Assembly: GCA_963837445.1 (NCBI GenBank)
Contig: CAWINK010000022.1
Location: forward strand, 1-64,000
Reading direction: 5' to 3'
DNA length: 64,000 nucleotides
Origin: JACVRW01 sp963837445
Lineage (GTDB): Bacteria; Actinomycetota; Thermoleophilia; Solirubrobacterales; Thermoleophilaceae
Shown piece by piece: positions 18,087 through 25,245 of this stretch. The notes under the pieces were generated by a model, which was not told where the DNA came from, made no database searches, and saw nothing but the letters and a program-made list of their open reading frames with translations. A program made the translations under genes and the position numbers. Position 1 is the stretch's first letter. Every line of letters starts with the position of its first letter.

Positions 18087-18469
18087 TGGCCGAGGAGCTC
18101 GTGCGGCGCGCGGTGGACGCCTTCATGGCGCGCGACCTCGACGGGATACTCGCGATTGCGGACCCCGGGATCGAGCTGCGCTCGCTGCTCACCGAGGCGG
18201 AGCGTTCGCTCTACCACGGCCACGACGGCGTGAGGGACTGGTTCGACGCGGTCTTCGGAGTGTTTCCCGACTGGCGCCCCCAGCCGCGGGCCGCGTCCTA
18301 CGACGAGGACGGCGCTGTCGTGATCCCCTTGGACGTGACGGCCACCGGCGCGGGGAGCGGCGTCCCGATCGACCAGACCTACTGGCTGGGCGCCCGGGTA
18401 CGAGGTGACAAGATCACCTTCTTCGGCTTTTTCCGAACGGATTCGGACGCCATGGACGCGGTCACTTGA
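18086..18469 (+). CDS. NTF2-like / SnoaL-like protein
   Basis: A 127-residue single-domain protein with the cone-shaped NTF2 pattern: an N-terminal helix (ELVRRAVDAFMARDLDGILA), then IELRSLL, HGHDGVRDWFDAVF, and beta strands ending KITFFGFFRTDSDAMDAV. The family includes SnoaL-like cyclases and ketosteroid isomerase relatives, many without known substrate. ATG 18086 overlaps the acdS stop (TGATGG), and the stop overlaps the next start (TTGA), so it is the middle gene of a three-gene unit. Its role there is unknown. Confidence 0.8.
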   Translation: MAEELVRRAVDAFMARDLDGILAIADPGIELRSLLTEAERSLYHGHDGVRDWFDAVFGVFPDWRPQPRAASYDEDGAVVIPLDVTATGAGSGVPIDQTYWLGARVRGDKITFFGFFRTDSDAMDAVT

Positions 18470-19320
18470 TCCCCCCGGACACATCGATCGGCAAGGTGCG
18501 CCTGCGAGTGGCGGACCTCGACGGCCTCACCGCGTTCTACGAGCGCGTTGTCGGGCTCGACGCGGTCGAGCGCGAGGGTGGCCTAGCGCGCCTCGGCCCT
18601 GAGGGCGGCGAGCCCGTCATCGAGCTCCTGAGCGCACCCGACGCGCCACGCGCGCCCAGCTTCAGCACTGGGCTGTTCCACCTCGCGATCCTTGTGCCCG
18701 ATCGCCCCGAGCTGGCGCGCTCGCTCCAGCGGCTTGCCGCTGCCGGCTGGCGCCTGACCGGCGCCTCTGACCACCTCGTGAGCGAGGCGCTCTACCTCCG
18801 GGACCCCGAGGGGAACGGGATCGAGATCTACCGCGACCGGCCGCGCGAGGAGTGGCGCCGCGACGGCGACGAGCTGGCGATGGCCACGCTGCCGCTCGAC
18901 CTCGAGAGCGTGCTCGGCGAGCTCGATGCGGGCGAGCAGCCGGACGACGGAATGCCCTCCGGGACAACCATGGGGCACGTGCACCTCCAGGTGGCGGACA
19001 TCCCGCCGGTCGAGGCCTTCTACAACGGCGCGCTCGGGCTCGACGTGATGGTGCGCTCGTATCCGGGCGCGCTCTTCCTCGCGGCCGGCGGCTACCACCA
19101 CCACCTGGGGCTCAACACCTGGCAGAGCCAGGGCGCTCCCGCGCCGCCCGAGGGCGCGCTCGGGCTGGACCACTACGAGCTCGTGTTGCCGAGTGCCGAG
19201 GAGCGCGACGGCGCCGCCGACCGCCTGGCTGAGGCCGGGAGCGACCTGGAGCGCAGGGACGAGGGCGTGCTGGCCACGGACCCGTCCGGAAACCGCGTGC
19301 TGCTCACGGCGCGGGACTAG
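18466..19320 (+). CDS. VOC family protein, CatE-like two-domain extradiol dioxygenase homologue
   Basis: A 284-residue protein with two vicinal-oxygen-chelate repeats: first from GKVRLRVADLDGLTAFYERV with LFHLAILVPDR, second from TTMGHVHLQVADIPPVEAFY with YHHHLGLNTW and LDHYELVLPS. The layout matches Bacillus CatE-like catechol 2,3-dioxygenases, whose metal site uses two histidines and a glutamate. The substrate could also be something other than catechol. The start is TTG 18466, overlapping the previous stop as TTGA. Translational coupling with acdS and the NTF2-like gene suggests a small catabolic unit. Confidence 0.85.
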   Translation: MIPPDTSIGKVRLRVADLDGLTAFYERVVGLDAVEREGGLARLGPEGGEPVIELLSAPDAPRAPSFSTGLFHLAILVPDRPELARSLQRLAAAGWRLTGASDHLVSEALYLRDPEGNGIEIYRDRPREEWRRDGDELAMATLPLDLESVLGELDAGEQPDDGMPSGTTMGHVHLQVADIPPVEAFYNGALGLDVMVRSYPGALFLAAGGYHHHLGLNTWQSQGAPAPPEGALGLDHYELVLPSAEERDGAADRLAEAGSDLERRDEGVLATDPSGNRVLLTARD

Positions 19321-19700
19321 CGCGCGGCAAGCAGGAAGTCGACGAGCTGGCCCAGCTCGCGGGCGTCCATCCGGCTCGCGAAGTCGGTCGGCATGCCGCT
19401 GTACTCGTTCACCGACGGCGGCTTCGTGATGCTCGCGATCAGGGTTGCACGGGTGTGGTTCGCGAGGCGCGTGTCCAGGTTGGGGCCGAACCGACCCTTG
19501 GATCCGGCAGCGGCCAGCGTGTGGCAGGCGCCGCAGCCCATGCGCGCGAAGACGGCGCGGCCCGAATCATCCTCCACCTGCGCGCTCGCTCGCTGCCCCC
19601 GGCTCTCGCCGTCGGAGCCGGCGTCGATCCCCACCGCCAGCGCGACGGCCGCGAACGCAAGCGCGGCCGCCGCGAGGGCCGTGACGAGGACGTCCCTCAT
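19317..19700 (-). CDS. Membrane-anchored monoheme cytochrome c
   Basis: A 127-residue c-type cytochrome. An N-terminal hydrophobic segment (LVTALAAAALAFAAVALAVG) acts as signal anchor. The heme-binding motif MGCGACHTLAAAG follows near residue 55, and a methionine in YSGMPTDFA is the likely axial ligand. It faces outward and can carry electrons to or from the oxidase encoded at 24136-28596, although it is not in that operon. Its stop overlaps the stop of the convergent VOC gene, and its start overlaps the stop of the YtkA-like gene (ATGA). Confidence 0.88.
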   Translation of the reverse strand: MRDVLVTALAAAALAFAAVALAVGIDAGSDGESRGQRASAQVEDDSGRAVFARMGCGACHTLAAAGSKGRFGPNLDTRLANHTRATLIASITKPPSVNEYSGMPTDFASRMDARELGQLVDFLLAAR

Positions 19701-20245
19701 CCCTCCGCTGGCTTTGGCTCGCCCCTTCGCCGCAGTGCCGCCGTGACCAGCGCCGCCAGCAACCCGGCTCCAAGGGCGATGCCGAGTGCCCCGGCGAGTG
19801 TCACGCCGTCACCCGAGTCGGGTGGGCCGGCCACCGTCCTCGCCGCCGCTGGAGCAGCCATGGCCCGCTCGCCGCCGGCTCCGATCCGCACGGCGCCGAG
19901 CTCGTGAACCTGCGAGAAGTCGTCGTCCACCGAGTAGGTGAAGCGGCCCTCCGACGGGAACACCACCCGCGCTCGGTAGACGCCCGCCCGCTCGGTGGGC
20001 TTCGCCACGAACTCCTTCTCTCCGCTGTCAAAGGCCCCTCGGATGAGCACGGTGGGCTCGACGCCCTCGAGCGGTGTGCGACCGTGCTGGAGCACGGTGA
20101 GATCGACCACCCACGGCTCGCCCGGCCCGACGCCGTCAGGCAGGGAGCTGAGGCCGACGGTGGCCCAACCCCCGCCTAGGGTTGTGGCCGGCGCTATGAG
20201 CACAGCCGCGAGCGCCGCCGCGGCGACCAGCGTGATTCGGATCAT
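19697..20245 (-). CDS. YtkA/FixH-like exported membrane protein
   Basis: A 182-residue protein starting at ATG 20245 (MIRITLVAAAALAAVLIAPA, signal sequence). It has an extracytoplasmic beta-sandwich (WATVGLSSLPDGVGPGEPW to FPSEGRFTYSVDDDF) and a C-terminal transmembrane helix (ALGIALGAGLLAALVTAAL) before a short basic tail. The sandwich resembles YtkA/FixH-like domains, which often accompany cytochrome or copper functions. The longer frame to 20338 lacks a sensible N-terminus. It is co-translated with the cytochrome c gene through an ATGA overlap, which supports an electron-transfer or metal-handling role. The family call is tentative. Confidence 0.68.
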   Translation of the reverse strand: MIRITLVAAAALAAVLIAPATTLGGGWATVGLSSLPDGVGPGEPWVVDLTVLQHGRTPLEGVEPTVLIRGAFDSGEKEFVAKPTERAGVYRARVVFPSEGRFTYSVDDDFSQVHELGAVRIGAGGERAMAAPAAARTVAGPPDSGDGVTLAGALGIALGAGLLAALVTAALRRRGEPKPAEG

Positions 20246-20324
20246 GTCTCCTCTACACGCGCTGCGGGACTGAGGTTCCCCGGGCACTGGACCTCGTCCC
20301 ACGACGCGCTCGTAGTCGGAAGGG

Positions 20325-20915
20325 ATGCAGCTCGCCACTCACATCGCCCTCGGCCTCGCCATGGCCGCCTCCGGCCTTCAGGTGCAGTGGCACCAGTCCA
20401 CCGCGCTCGGCACCCACACCGCCGGCCGGCTGGACAACGGCGTGCGCGTTCCCGCCGAGGGGAGGACCTTCTTCACCTGGGACCCGGTGCTGCGGCGCTC
20501 TCCGAACCGCGCCTGGCGGCGCTTCGGCACGGATCGGCTCGTGCGCGTGGTGCTGACGGTGGCGCGGCGATACCACGCGGCCCATCCCCGCGCAGCACGG
20601 ATGGCGATCGGCGACCTGAGCCGGCCGCACGGCGGCGACTTCGGTCCGCAGTTCGGCTACATCGGCCACGCGAGCCACCAGAACGGCCTCGACGTGGACG
20701 TCTACTACCCGCGCGCCGACCGTCGCGAGCTCGCGCCGCGTGACGCCACCGAGATCGACCGGCGCCTCTCGCAGGAGCTCGTGGACCGCTTTCTCGCGGC
20801 CGGCGCACAGGTGATCTTCGTCGGGCCGAACACGGGCCTGCGCGGCCCGTCCGGGCGCGTGCAACCGCTCGCGCACCACGACAACCACCTGCACGTGCGA
20901 CTAGTACAGGAGTGA
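20325..20915 (+). CDS. Penicillin-insensitive murein endopeptidase-like protein (M74/M15 type)
   Basis: A 196-residue protein with the zinc-site motifs of the MepA/D,D-peptidase clan: GYIGHASHQNGLDVDVYYP (about residues 109-127) and PLAHHDNHLHVRL at the C-terminus. GIGDLSRPHGG-like sequence (AIGDLSRPHGGDFG) precedes them. The N-terminus has a weak hydrophobic stretch (ATHIALGLAMAASG) that may be a short signal. It starts at ATG 20325 with ggaaggg upstream. The likely activity is cleavage of peptide cross-links in peptidoglycan. Its last bases overlap the convergent zinc-ribbon gene. Confidence 0.84.
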   Translation: MQLATHIALGLAMAASGLQVQWHQSTALGTHTAGRLDNGVRVPAEGRTFFTWDPVLRRSPNRAWRRFGTDRLVRVVLTVARRYHAAHPRAARMAIGDLSRPHGGDFGPQFGYIGHASHQNGLDVDVYYPRADRRELAPRDATEIDRRLSQELVDRFLAAGAQVIFVGPNTGLRGPSGRVQPLAHHDNHLHVRLVQE

Positions 20916-21305
20916 GTAGAGCCCGAAGCGCAGCTGGGGCAGGAATGCCAGCGCGAGGTTCACGAGGGCCAGGGCGATGAAGAGGTTGCGCTGGCCCGTG
21001 AGCCCGTTTCGGTGCCGGTCCTGGGCGCCGACCGCGGCCATGATCAGCGCGAGGAAGGGGCTCAGGAGCGTGGCCAGCAGCACCAGGGCCACCAGCGCGA
21101 CGTGAGCGTCGAAGCGGAAGCGAGCCCGGCGTGCCACTCGCGGTACGTGCGGCAGGTCGATGTGCCGATCGTCTAGCTCGCGCCGGTGCTGCTCGAGGTC
21201 CGAGCCGCAGATCGCGCAGCCGGCGGCGAACACGCTCACCGGCTCACCGCAACCGGGGCACTTCGTGGCGCGCTTCACGGGCAGCAGAGTAGCCGCGGGC
21301 CGCAA
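20901..21305 (-). CDS. Zinc-ribbon membrane protein, hypothetical
   Basis: A 134-residue protein with an N-terminal zinc ribbon (KCPGCGEPVSVFAAGCAICG, four cysteines at about residues 17-36), a basic linker with HIDLPHVPRVARRARFRF, and two or three hydrophobic helices (HVALVALVLLATLLSPFLAL; NLFIALALVNLALAFLP). This is a common architecture for small actinobacterial membrane proteins of unknown role. The start at ATG 21305 is the longest; an internal GTG (VKRATKCPG) would remove only the first ten residues. The 3' end overlaps the murein endopeptidase gene by 15 bases. Confidence 0.66.
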   Translation of the reverse strand: MRPAATLLPVKRATKCPGCGEPVSVFAAGCAICGSDLEQHRRELDDRHIDLPHVPRVARRARFRFDAHVALVALVLLATLLSPFLALIMAAVGAQDRHRNGLTGQRNLFIALALVNLALAFLPQLRFGLYSLLY

Positions 21306-21309
21306 GCCG

Positions 21310-21663
21310 TCAGCCGCGGGCGAGCCGAGGCCGCGGCGGCTGAGAGAACAGGCGCCAGAGTCCTGCTTCGGGGATCCGCTCGACGGCCAGGCCGGTGGCC
21401 AGGCAGTCCGCCTCGAGCGCTGAAACGAGCCGCGGCTCCGGCGGGAAGCGGCTCATGGCCACGATGTTGCGCACGCGAACGGCCACCGGACGCTCCTCGA
21501 TCCAGAGCACCACGAGCGGCGGCACCAGCACGGGCTCGCCCGAGCGCGGGTCGCTTGTCTGGGGGGCCGCGCGCAGCTCCACCTCCAGCGAACCCCGGCT
21601 CAGGGGCCTTGCCTGCAGGAATGCCTGCACCGCTCGACGTTCGCCGATCAAACTCTCTCCCAC
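21310..21663 (-). CDS. Hypothetical protein
   Basis: About 117 residues from GTG 21663 (VGESLIGERRAVQAFLQARP). The body includes PVLVPPLVVLWIEERPVAVRV, NIVAMSRFPPEPRLVSALE and a C-terminal AGLWRLFSQPPRPRLARG. Composition and codon bias look coding and the frame has no competitor on the other strand. I recognise no family. Longer starts at ATG 21735 or 21810 are possible but add unconvincing sequence and approach the galactokinase promoter. It lies four bases after the zinc-ribbon start on the same strand, so the two may be co-transcribed. Confidence 0.5.
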   Translation of the reverse strand: MGESLIGERRAVQAFLQARPLSRGSLEVELRAAPQTSDPRSGEPVLVPPLVVLWIEERPVAVRVRNIVAMSRFPPEPRLVSALEADCLATGLAVERIPEAGLWRLFSQPPRPRLARG

Positions 21664-21794
21664 TCCCGTTCCTGATGGCCTCCGTGCCGCCTCCCGGTGA
21701 ACGGGCAGGCCATTCGAAGGTAGGTGCGATCGCATGGCGCCGCCAGTCCGCCATGTGTCTATGGACGTCGCCCGTGGGCCATAGGGTGGCGTCC

Positions 21795-22772
21795 ATGAAC
21801 CCGCATCCAATCAGGGCTTTCGCGCCTGGACGCGTGAACCTGATCGGCGAACACACCGATTACAACGACGGCCTGTGTCTGCCCTTCGCAATCGAGCGGG
21901 GCATCACCGTGACAGCCGAGTTGCACGACGGCGGCGAGGTGGCGGCGGAGGGCCTCGATGACGACGACCGCTTCCTCCAGGGCACGCTGGCGGAGCTGCG
22001 GCGAGCGGAGGTCGAACTGCCCGGCGTGAGGCTCGCTATCGACAGCGACCTACCGCAGCGAGTGGGTCTGTCCTCCTCCGCGGCGCTCTGCGTGGCGCTC
22101 GCGCTCGCGCTCTACGCCGCCGCGGCCAAGGAGCCGCCGCGCCCCATGAGGCTCGCGCGGCTGTGCTCTCGAGTCGAGAGCGAGTGGGCGGGCCAGGAGA
22201 CCGGCCTGCTCGACCAGCTCGCCTCGCTCCTCGGCGAGGAGGGGCGAGCCGTGCGGCTCGACATGCGCACGCTCGAGGCGCGTCAGGTGGAGCTCGACCT
22301 CCGCGATCACGTGCTCGCCACGCTCGACTCCGGCGCGTCGCGGAGCCTCGCGGCGTCGGGCTACAACGAGCGTCGCGACGAGTGCCGCCGTGCGCTCGAG
22401 CTGCTCGGCCTGGAATCGCTCCGGGACGCCGACGACGCCTCGGGCCTTCCGGCTCCGCTCGACAGGCGCGTGCGCCACGTGATCAGCGAGAACGAGCGCG
22501 TGGATGCGGCCGTGGCGGCGCTCGCGAGCGGTGAGATCGCGGAGCTCGGCGCGCTGCTGAACGCCTCGCACGCGAGCCTGCGCGACGACTACGAGGTGTC
22601 GGTTCCGGAGGTGGAGCGCGCGCTGGCGGTCTGCATGGACGCGGGAGCGCTCGGCGCCCGCATCATGGGCGGCGGCTTCGGCGGCTCGGTACTTGCGCTG
22701 TTCCCGCCGGGCGCGTCCCTGCCGGACGGGGCAATCAGTGTTCGCCCGGGCGCCGGCGCTCGGCTTCTGTGA
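21795..22772 (+). CDS. galK: Galactokinase (GHMP kinase), short form
   Basis: Phosphorylates galactose at C1. All three GHMP motifs are intact: APGRVNLIGEHTDYNDG (residues 10-26), PQRVGLSSSAAL (87-98) and the C-terminal RIMGGGFGGSVLAL. The 325-residue length is shorter than the usual 350-390, with the shortening in the middle and C-terminal loops. No galT or galE lies nearby, so it is isolated from the rest of the Leloir pathway. ATG 21795 is preferred to the longer frame from 21186, because homology begins here. A related GHMP sugar kinase cannot be excluded. Confidence 0.85.
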   Translation: MNPHPIRAFAPGRVNLIGEHTDYNDGLCLPFAIERGITVTAELHDGGEVAAEGLDDDDRFLQGTLAELRRAEVELPGVRLAIDSDLPQRVGLSSSAALCVALALALYAAAAKEPPRPMRLARLCSRVESEWAGQETGLLDQLASLLGEEGRAVRLDMRTLEARQVELDLRDHVLATLDSGASRSLAASGYNERRDECRRALELLGLESLRDADDASGLPAPLDRRVRHVISENERVDAAVAALASGEIAELGALLNASHASLRDDYEVSVPEVERALAVCMDAGALGARIMGGGFGGSVLALFPPGASLPDGAISVRPGAGARLL

Positions 22773-22801
22773 GCGCGGACCTTCTGCTAAAACCACCACC
22801 C

Positions 22802-22906
22802 GTGGACCGACGGCTCGCCTACAAGAACCTGCGCACCGGCCTGATCGCCGGCTCGGTCGTGGTAATCGTGTTCGCGCTCAGCTGGGTCGTGGGGCTGGTC
22901 TACTGA
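22802..22906 (+). CDS. Small single-helix membrane protein (34 aa)
   Basis: Starts at GTG 22802 and ends at TGA 22904-22906, overlapping the next ATG by one base. The product has a basic N-terminus (VDRRLAYKNLRTG) and one hydrophobic helix (LIAGSVVVIVFALSWVVGLV). Small proteins of this kind accompany the cytochrome oxidase genes in this window (compare 28601-28711). An oxidase accessory role is therefore possible but unproven. Support comes from the overlap coupling and the clean membrane-helix pattern. Confidence 0.5.
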   Translation: MDRRLAYKNLRTGLIAGSVVVIVFALSWVVGLVY

Positions 22907-23142
22907 TGGCAGACGAGGTCAGCGTCTCCGACGCATCGGCCGAGGAGGCCGGCGAGACCGTCCACCTCCCCGGCCCCTCATACCTCCCCGTCGCCACCGC
23001 TTTCGGACTGACGATCGCGGTCGTGGGCGTGGTCCTCTCCTGGGTCATCGTCGGGATCGGCCTCGTGATCGCGGTGATCGCGATCGTGCGCTGGATCGGC
23101 GAGACGCGGCGGGAGACCGCCGAGCTGCCGCTCGAGCACTAG
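22906..23142 (+). CDS. Small two-helix membrane protein, possible cytochrome oxidase subunit IV-like
   Basis: A 78-residue protein from ATG 22906, coupled to the 34-aa ORF by a TGATG junction. An acidic N-terminus (MADEVSVSDASAEEAGETVH) precedes two adjacent hydrophobic helices (VATAFGLTIAVVGVVLSWVI and GIGLVIAVIAIVRWI) and a charged tail. Actinobacterial aa3 oxidases have small extra subunits of similar type, and the main oxidase operon starts 1 kb downstream. I offer that as a possibility only. A 49-bp palindromic element begins 8 bases after the stop. Confidence 0.58.
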   Translation: MADEVSVSDASAEEAGETVHLPGPSYLPVATAFGLTIAVVGVVLSWVIVGIGLVIAVIAIVRWIGETRRETAELPLEH

Positions 23143-23149
23143 GTCTCGT

Positions 23150-23198
23150 CGACTGTCCTGTTTTAGGCTTGCTAGGCAAGCCCTAGGCAGGACGGTCG
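23150..23198. repeat. 49-bp interrupted palindrome, copy 1
   Basis: Two 22-base arms (23150-23171 and 23177-23198) flank the 5-base loop ctagg. The right arm contains caagccctaggcaggacgg; the left arm pairs with it except at a few sites, two of which are G-T wobbles. It lies between two convergent gene ends (23142 and 23219), so it could act as a hairpin terminator for either. Related copies lie at 39350-39398 and 52775-52823. Similarity to the 39350 copy continues about 15 bases beyond the right arm (cgcctcc, then agtgctg). Confidence 0.75.
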
Positions 23199-23218
23199 CC
23201 TCCGTCAGTGCTGCAGTT

Positions 23219-23638
23219 CTACGCCTCGCTGCCCGCTGCGTCGCGCGGTAGCGAGGAAGTCGCGCCGTCCTCCACCCAGCAGCGGACGATGTCGCGCATC
23301 GAGAGCACGCCGACCATCTCGCCGCCGTCCACGACGACGAGGTGGCGGAAGCCTCCGCGAACCATCGCCTCGGCCGCTCGCTCGAGCGACCATTCGGGCG
23401 AGGCGAAGGTGATCTTCGGCGACAGGTGGTTGCGGACGAGCTCGGTGTTGGGGTCCTCGCCCCTGCCGACCGACTGGAGCACGTCGCGCTCGGTGATGAT
23501 TCCGGGACCTGGCTGCTCGGGGTCGATCACGACCGCCGCTCCCACCTTGCGCTCCGACATGGCTTGGGCGGCATCGTGCAGCGACAGGCCGGGGCTCACG
23601 GTCACGACCATGCTGCTCATCCCTGCCGAAACCTGCAT
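23219..23638 (-). CDS. CBS-domain pair protein
   Basis: A 139-residue protein made of two CBS motifs: one ending GPGIITERDVLQSVGRG, the other ending MVGVLSMRDIVRCWVEDG. Such stand-alone pairs usually bind adenine nucleotides or S-adenosyl compounds and regulate partner proteins. No catalytic domain is present. ATG 23638 follows the sequence aggaggaagctcc, a good ribosome-binding site. A palindromic element lies just past its 3' end. A second CBS-pair gene at 38831-39289 also borders a copy of that element. Confidence 0.85.
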   Translation of the reverse strand: MQVSAGMSSMVVTVSPGLSLHDAAQAMSERKVGAAVVIDPEQPGPGIITERDVLQSVGRGEDPNTELVRNHLSPKITFASPEWSLERAAEAMVRGGFRHLVVVDGGEMVGVLSMRDIVRCWVEDGATSSLPRDAAGSEA

Positions 23639-23723
23639 GGAGCTTCCTCCTGCGCTCGTGCCAATCCGCTCAATTCAGCGTACCCGATGATCCGAAAACC
23701 GACAGGCCCCGTATCTCATCTAA

Positions 23724-24083
23724 GTGCGGGCATCAACCGTGCAACGACGAGGTGACCTCTACAGGGACGCGCGCATGGTGATCGCGCGCCGCTACGGCGA
23801 TGAGGATCTCTCCCTGGCGAGCGTGGCGCATGAGATCGCAACCTCGCGCCGGCAGCTGCAGCGAGCGTTCGCGGAGGCCGGCGGCACCAGCTTCAGCCGC
23901 GAGCTCCAGCGGATCCGGATGGCCCGGGCCGCCCAGCTTCTGCTCGAGGGCACGCTTCCGGTCCAGGACGTGGCGGCGGCGGTGGGGTACCGGCAGGCGG
24001 CGCAGTTCGCCAAGGTCTTCCGGCGCCACCACGGTGGCCCGCCGTCGAGCTTCCGCCGCTCGGCCAGTCGACTCGCCGCGTAG
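23724..24083 (+). CDS. AraC-type helix-turn-helix DNA-binding protein, no sensor domain
   Basis: A 119-residue protein that is essentially one AraC/XylS DNA-binding domain: LASVAHEIATSRRQLQRAF as the first HTH and LPVQDVAAAVGYRQAAQFAK with FRRHHGGPPSSFRR as the second. No ligand-binding domain precedes it, so input must come from elsewhere. The start is GTG 23724 (valine, then RASTVQRRG). It lies 52 bases before ctaC on the same strand and may regulate the oxidase operon, an inference from position only. Confidence 0.78.
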   Translation: MRASTVQRRGDLYRDARMVIARRYGDEDLSLASVAHEIATSRRQLQRAFAEAGGTSFSRELQRIRMARAAQLLLEGTLPVQDVAAAVGYRQAAQFAKVFRRHHGGPPSSFRRSASRLAA

Positions 24084-24135
24084 GCGCCCGGCGCCGCCCC
24101 GCGCCCGTCTTGACTAGCCAATAAACTCGCGCGCC

Positions 24136-25245
24136 GTGACGGATAGGGAGCGTGTTCAGACGGACGAGGCCAAGGGCCCGCCCGAAACCGATCCGAGGAT
24201 CGAGGGGGAAAAGCACCCGGTCGCTCGCATGATCGGGATCGGCGTGATCGCCTCGCTGATCGGCATCGCGATCACGCTCTGGATCGACTGGTTCCCCGAG
24301 GGCGCCGCCGGCTCGGCGAAGCAGATCGACGACCTCTACGACGTCCTCCTGATCTGCTCCGTGCCGGTGTTCGTGCTGGTCATGACGATCGCGATCTACT
24401 CGGTCGTCCGCTTCCAAGCCAAGCCGGGTGACATGGGCGACGGCGCCCCGATCCACGGCAACACCCGCCTGGAGATCATCTGGGTGACGATCCCGTTCAT
24501 CATGGTCACGGCCCTGGCGATCTACGGCTGGATCATTCTCGACGACATCGAGGCCAAGCAGAAGAACGAGATGGTGGTGAGGGTCACCGGCCAGCAGTTC
24601 ACCTGGACCTTCGAGTACCCGTCGGAGAAGGTGAACAGCCCCGAGCTCGTGCTCCCGGTGGACCGCCCGGTCGAGTTCAAGATCAAGACGAAGGACGTGA
24701 TCCACTCGTTCTGGGTGCCGCAGTTCCGGCTGAAGTCGGACGCCGTGCCGGGCCTGACGACGGCCATCCGGCTCACGCCCAACAAGGTCGGGCGCTACGA
24801 GGTGGTCTGCGCCGAGCTGTGCGGAATCGGCCACTCGACCATGCGCCAGTTCGTCCGCGTGCTGCCCGCGTCCGAGTTCGACAGCTGGGTGAGCGAGCAG
24901 CGCGAGGCCGCGGAAGGCGAAGGCGGAGGCGGCGGCGAAGCCGAAGGTGAGGCCGGAGGCGGCGGCGAAGAGGCCGCCGGGGCGAACGGCAAGGAGATCT
25001 TCACCTCCGCGGGCTGCGCCAGCTGCCATACGCTCGCGGCCGCGGGCTCCACGGCCAAGGTCGGCCCCGACCTCGGGAAGCTGGAGAACGCCGACGAGGC
25101 CTTCATCCGGACGTCGATCGTCGATCCGGGCGCGGAGATCGCGAACGGCTTCGAGGACGGCGTCATGCCGGCGAACTTCGGCGAGGAGCTCTCCAAGCAG
25201 GATCTCGACGCACTCGTGAAGTACCTTCTGGAGTCTCAGGAATGA
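24136..25245 (+). CDS. ctaC: Cytochrome c oxidase subunit II with fused cytochrome c domain
   Basis: A 369-residue subunit that takes electrons from cytochrome c into the oxidase. Three hydrophobic helices lie at about residues 31-52, 68-91 and 112-135, where the family usually has two. The cupredoxin domain then carries the CuA ligands H190, C225, C229, H233 and M236 (CAELCGIGHSTM). A Gly/Glu-rich linker (257-285) leads to a C-terminal cytochrome c domain with AGCASCHTLAAAG (heme cysteines 294 and 297) and a probable axial methionine in GVMPANFG. The start is GTG 24136. The stop overlaps ctaD by four bases (ATGA). This is the caa3 layout. Confidence 0.95.
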   Translation: MTDRERVQTDEAKGPPETDPRIEGEKHPVARMIGIGVIASLIGIAITLWIDWFPEGAAGSAKQIDDLYDVLLICSVPVFVLVMTIAIYSVVRFQAKPGDMGDGAPIHGNTRLEIIWVTIPFIMVTALAIYGWIILDDIEAKQKNEMVVRVTGQQFTWTFEYPSEKVNSPELVLPVDRPVEFKIKTKDVIHSFWVPQFRLKSDAVPGLTTAIRLTPNKVGRYEVVCAELCGIGHSTMRQFVRVLPASEFDSWVSEQREAAEGEGGGGGEAEGEAGGGGEEAAGANGKEIFTSAGCASCHTLAAAGSTAKVGPDLGKLENADEAFIRTSIVDPGAEIANGFEDGVMPANFGEELSKQDLDALVKYLLESQE

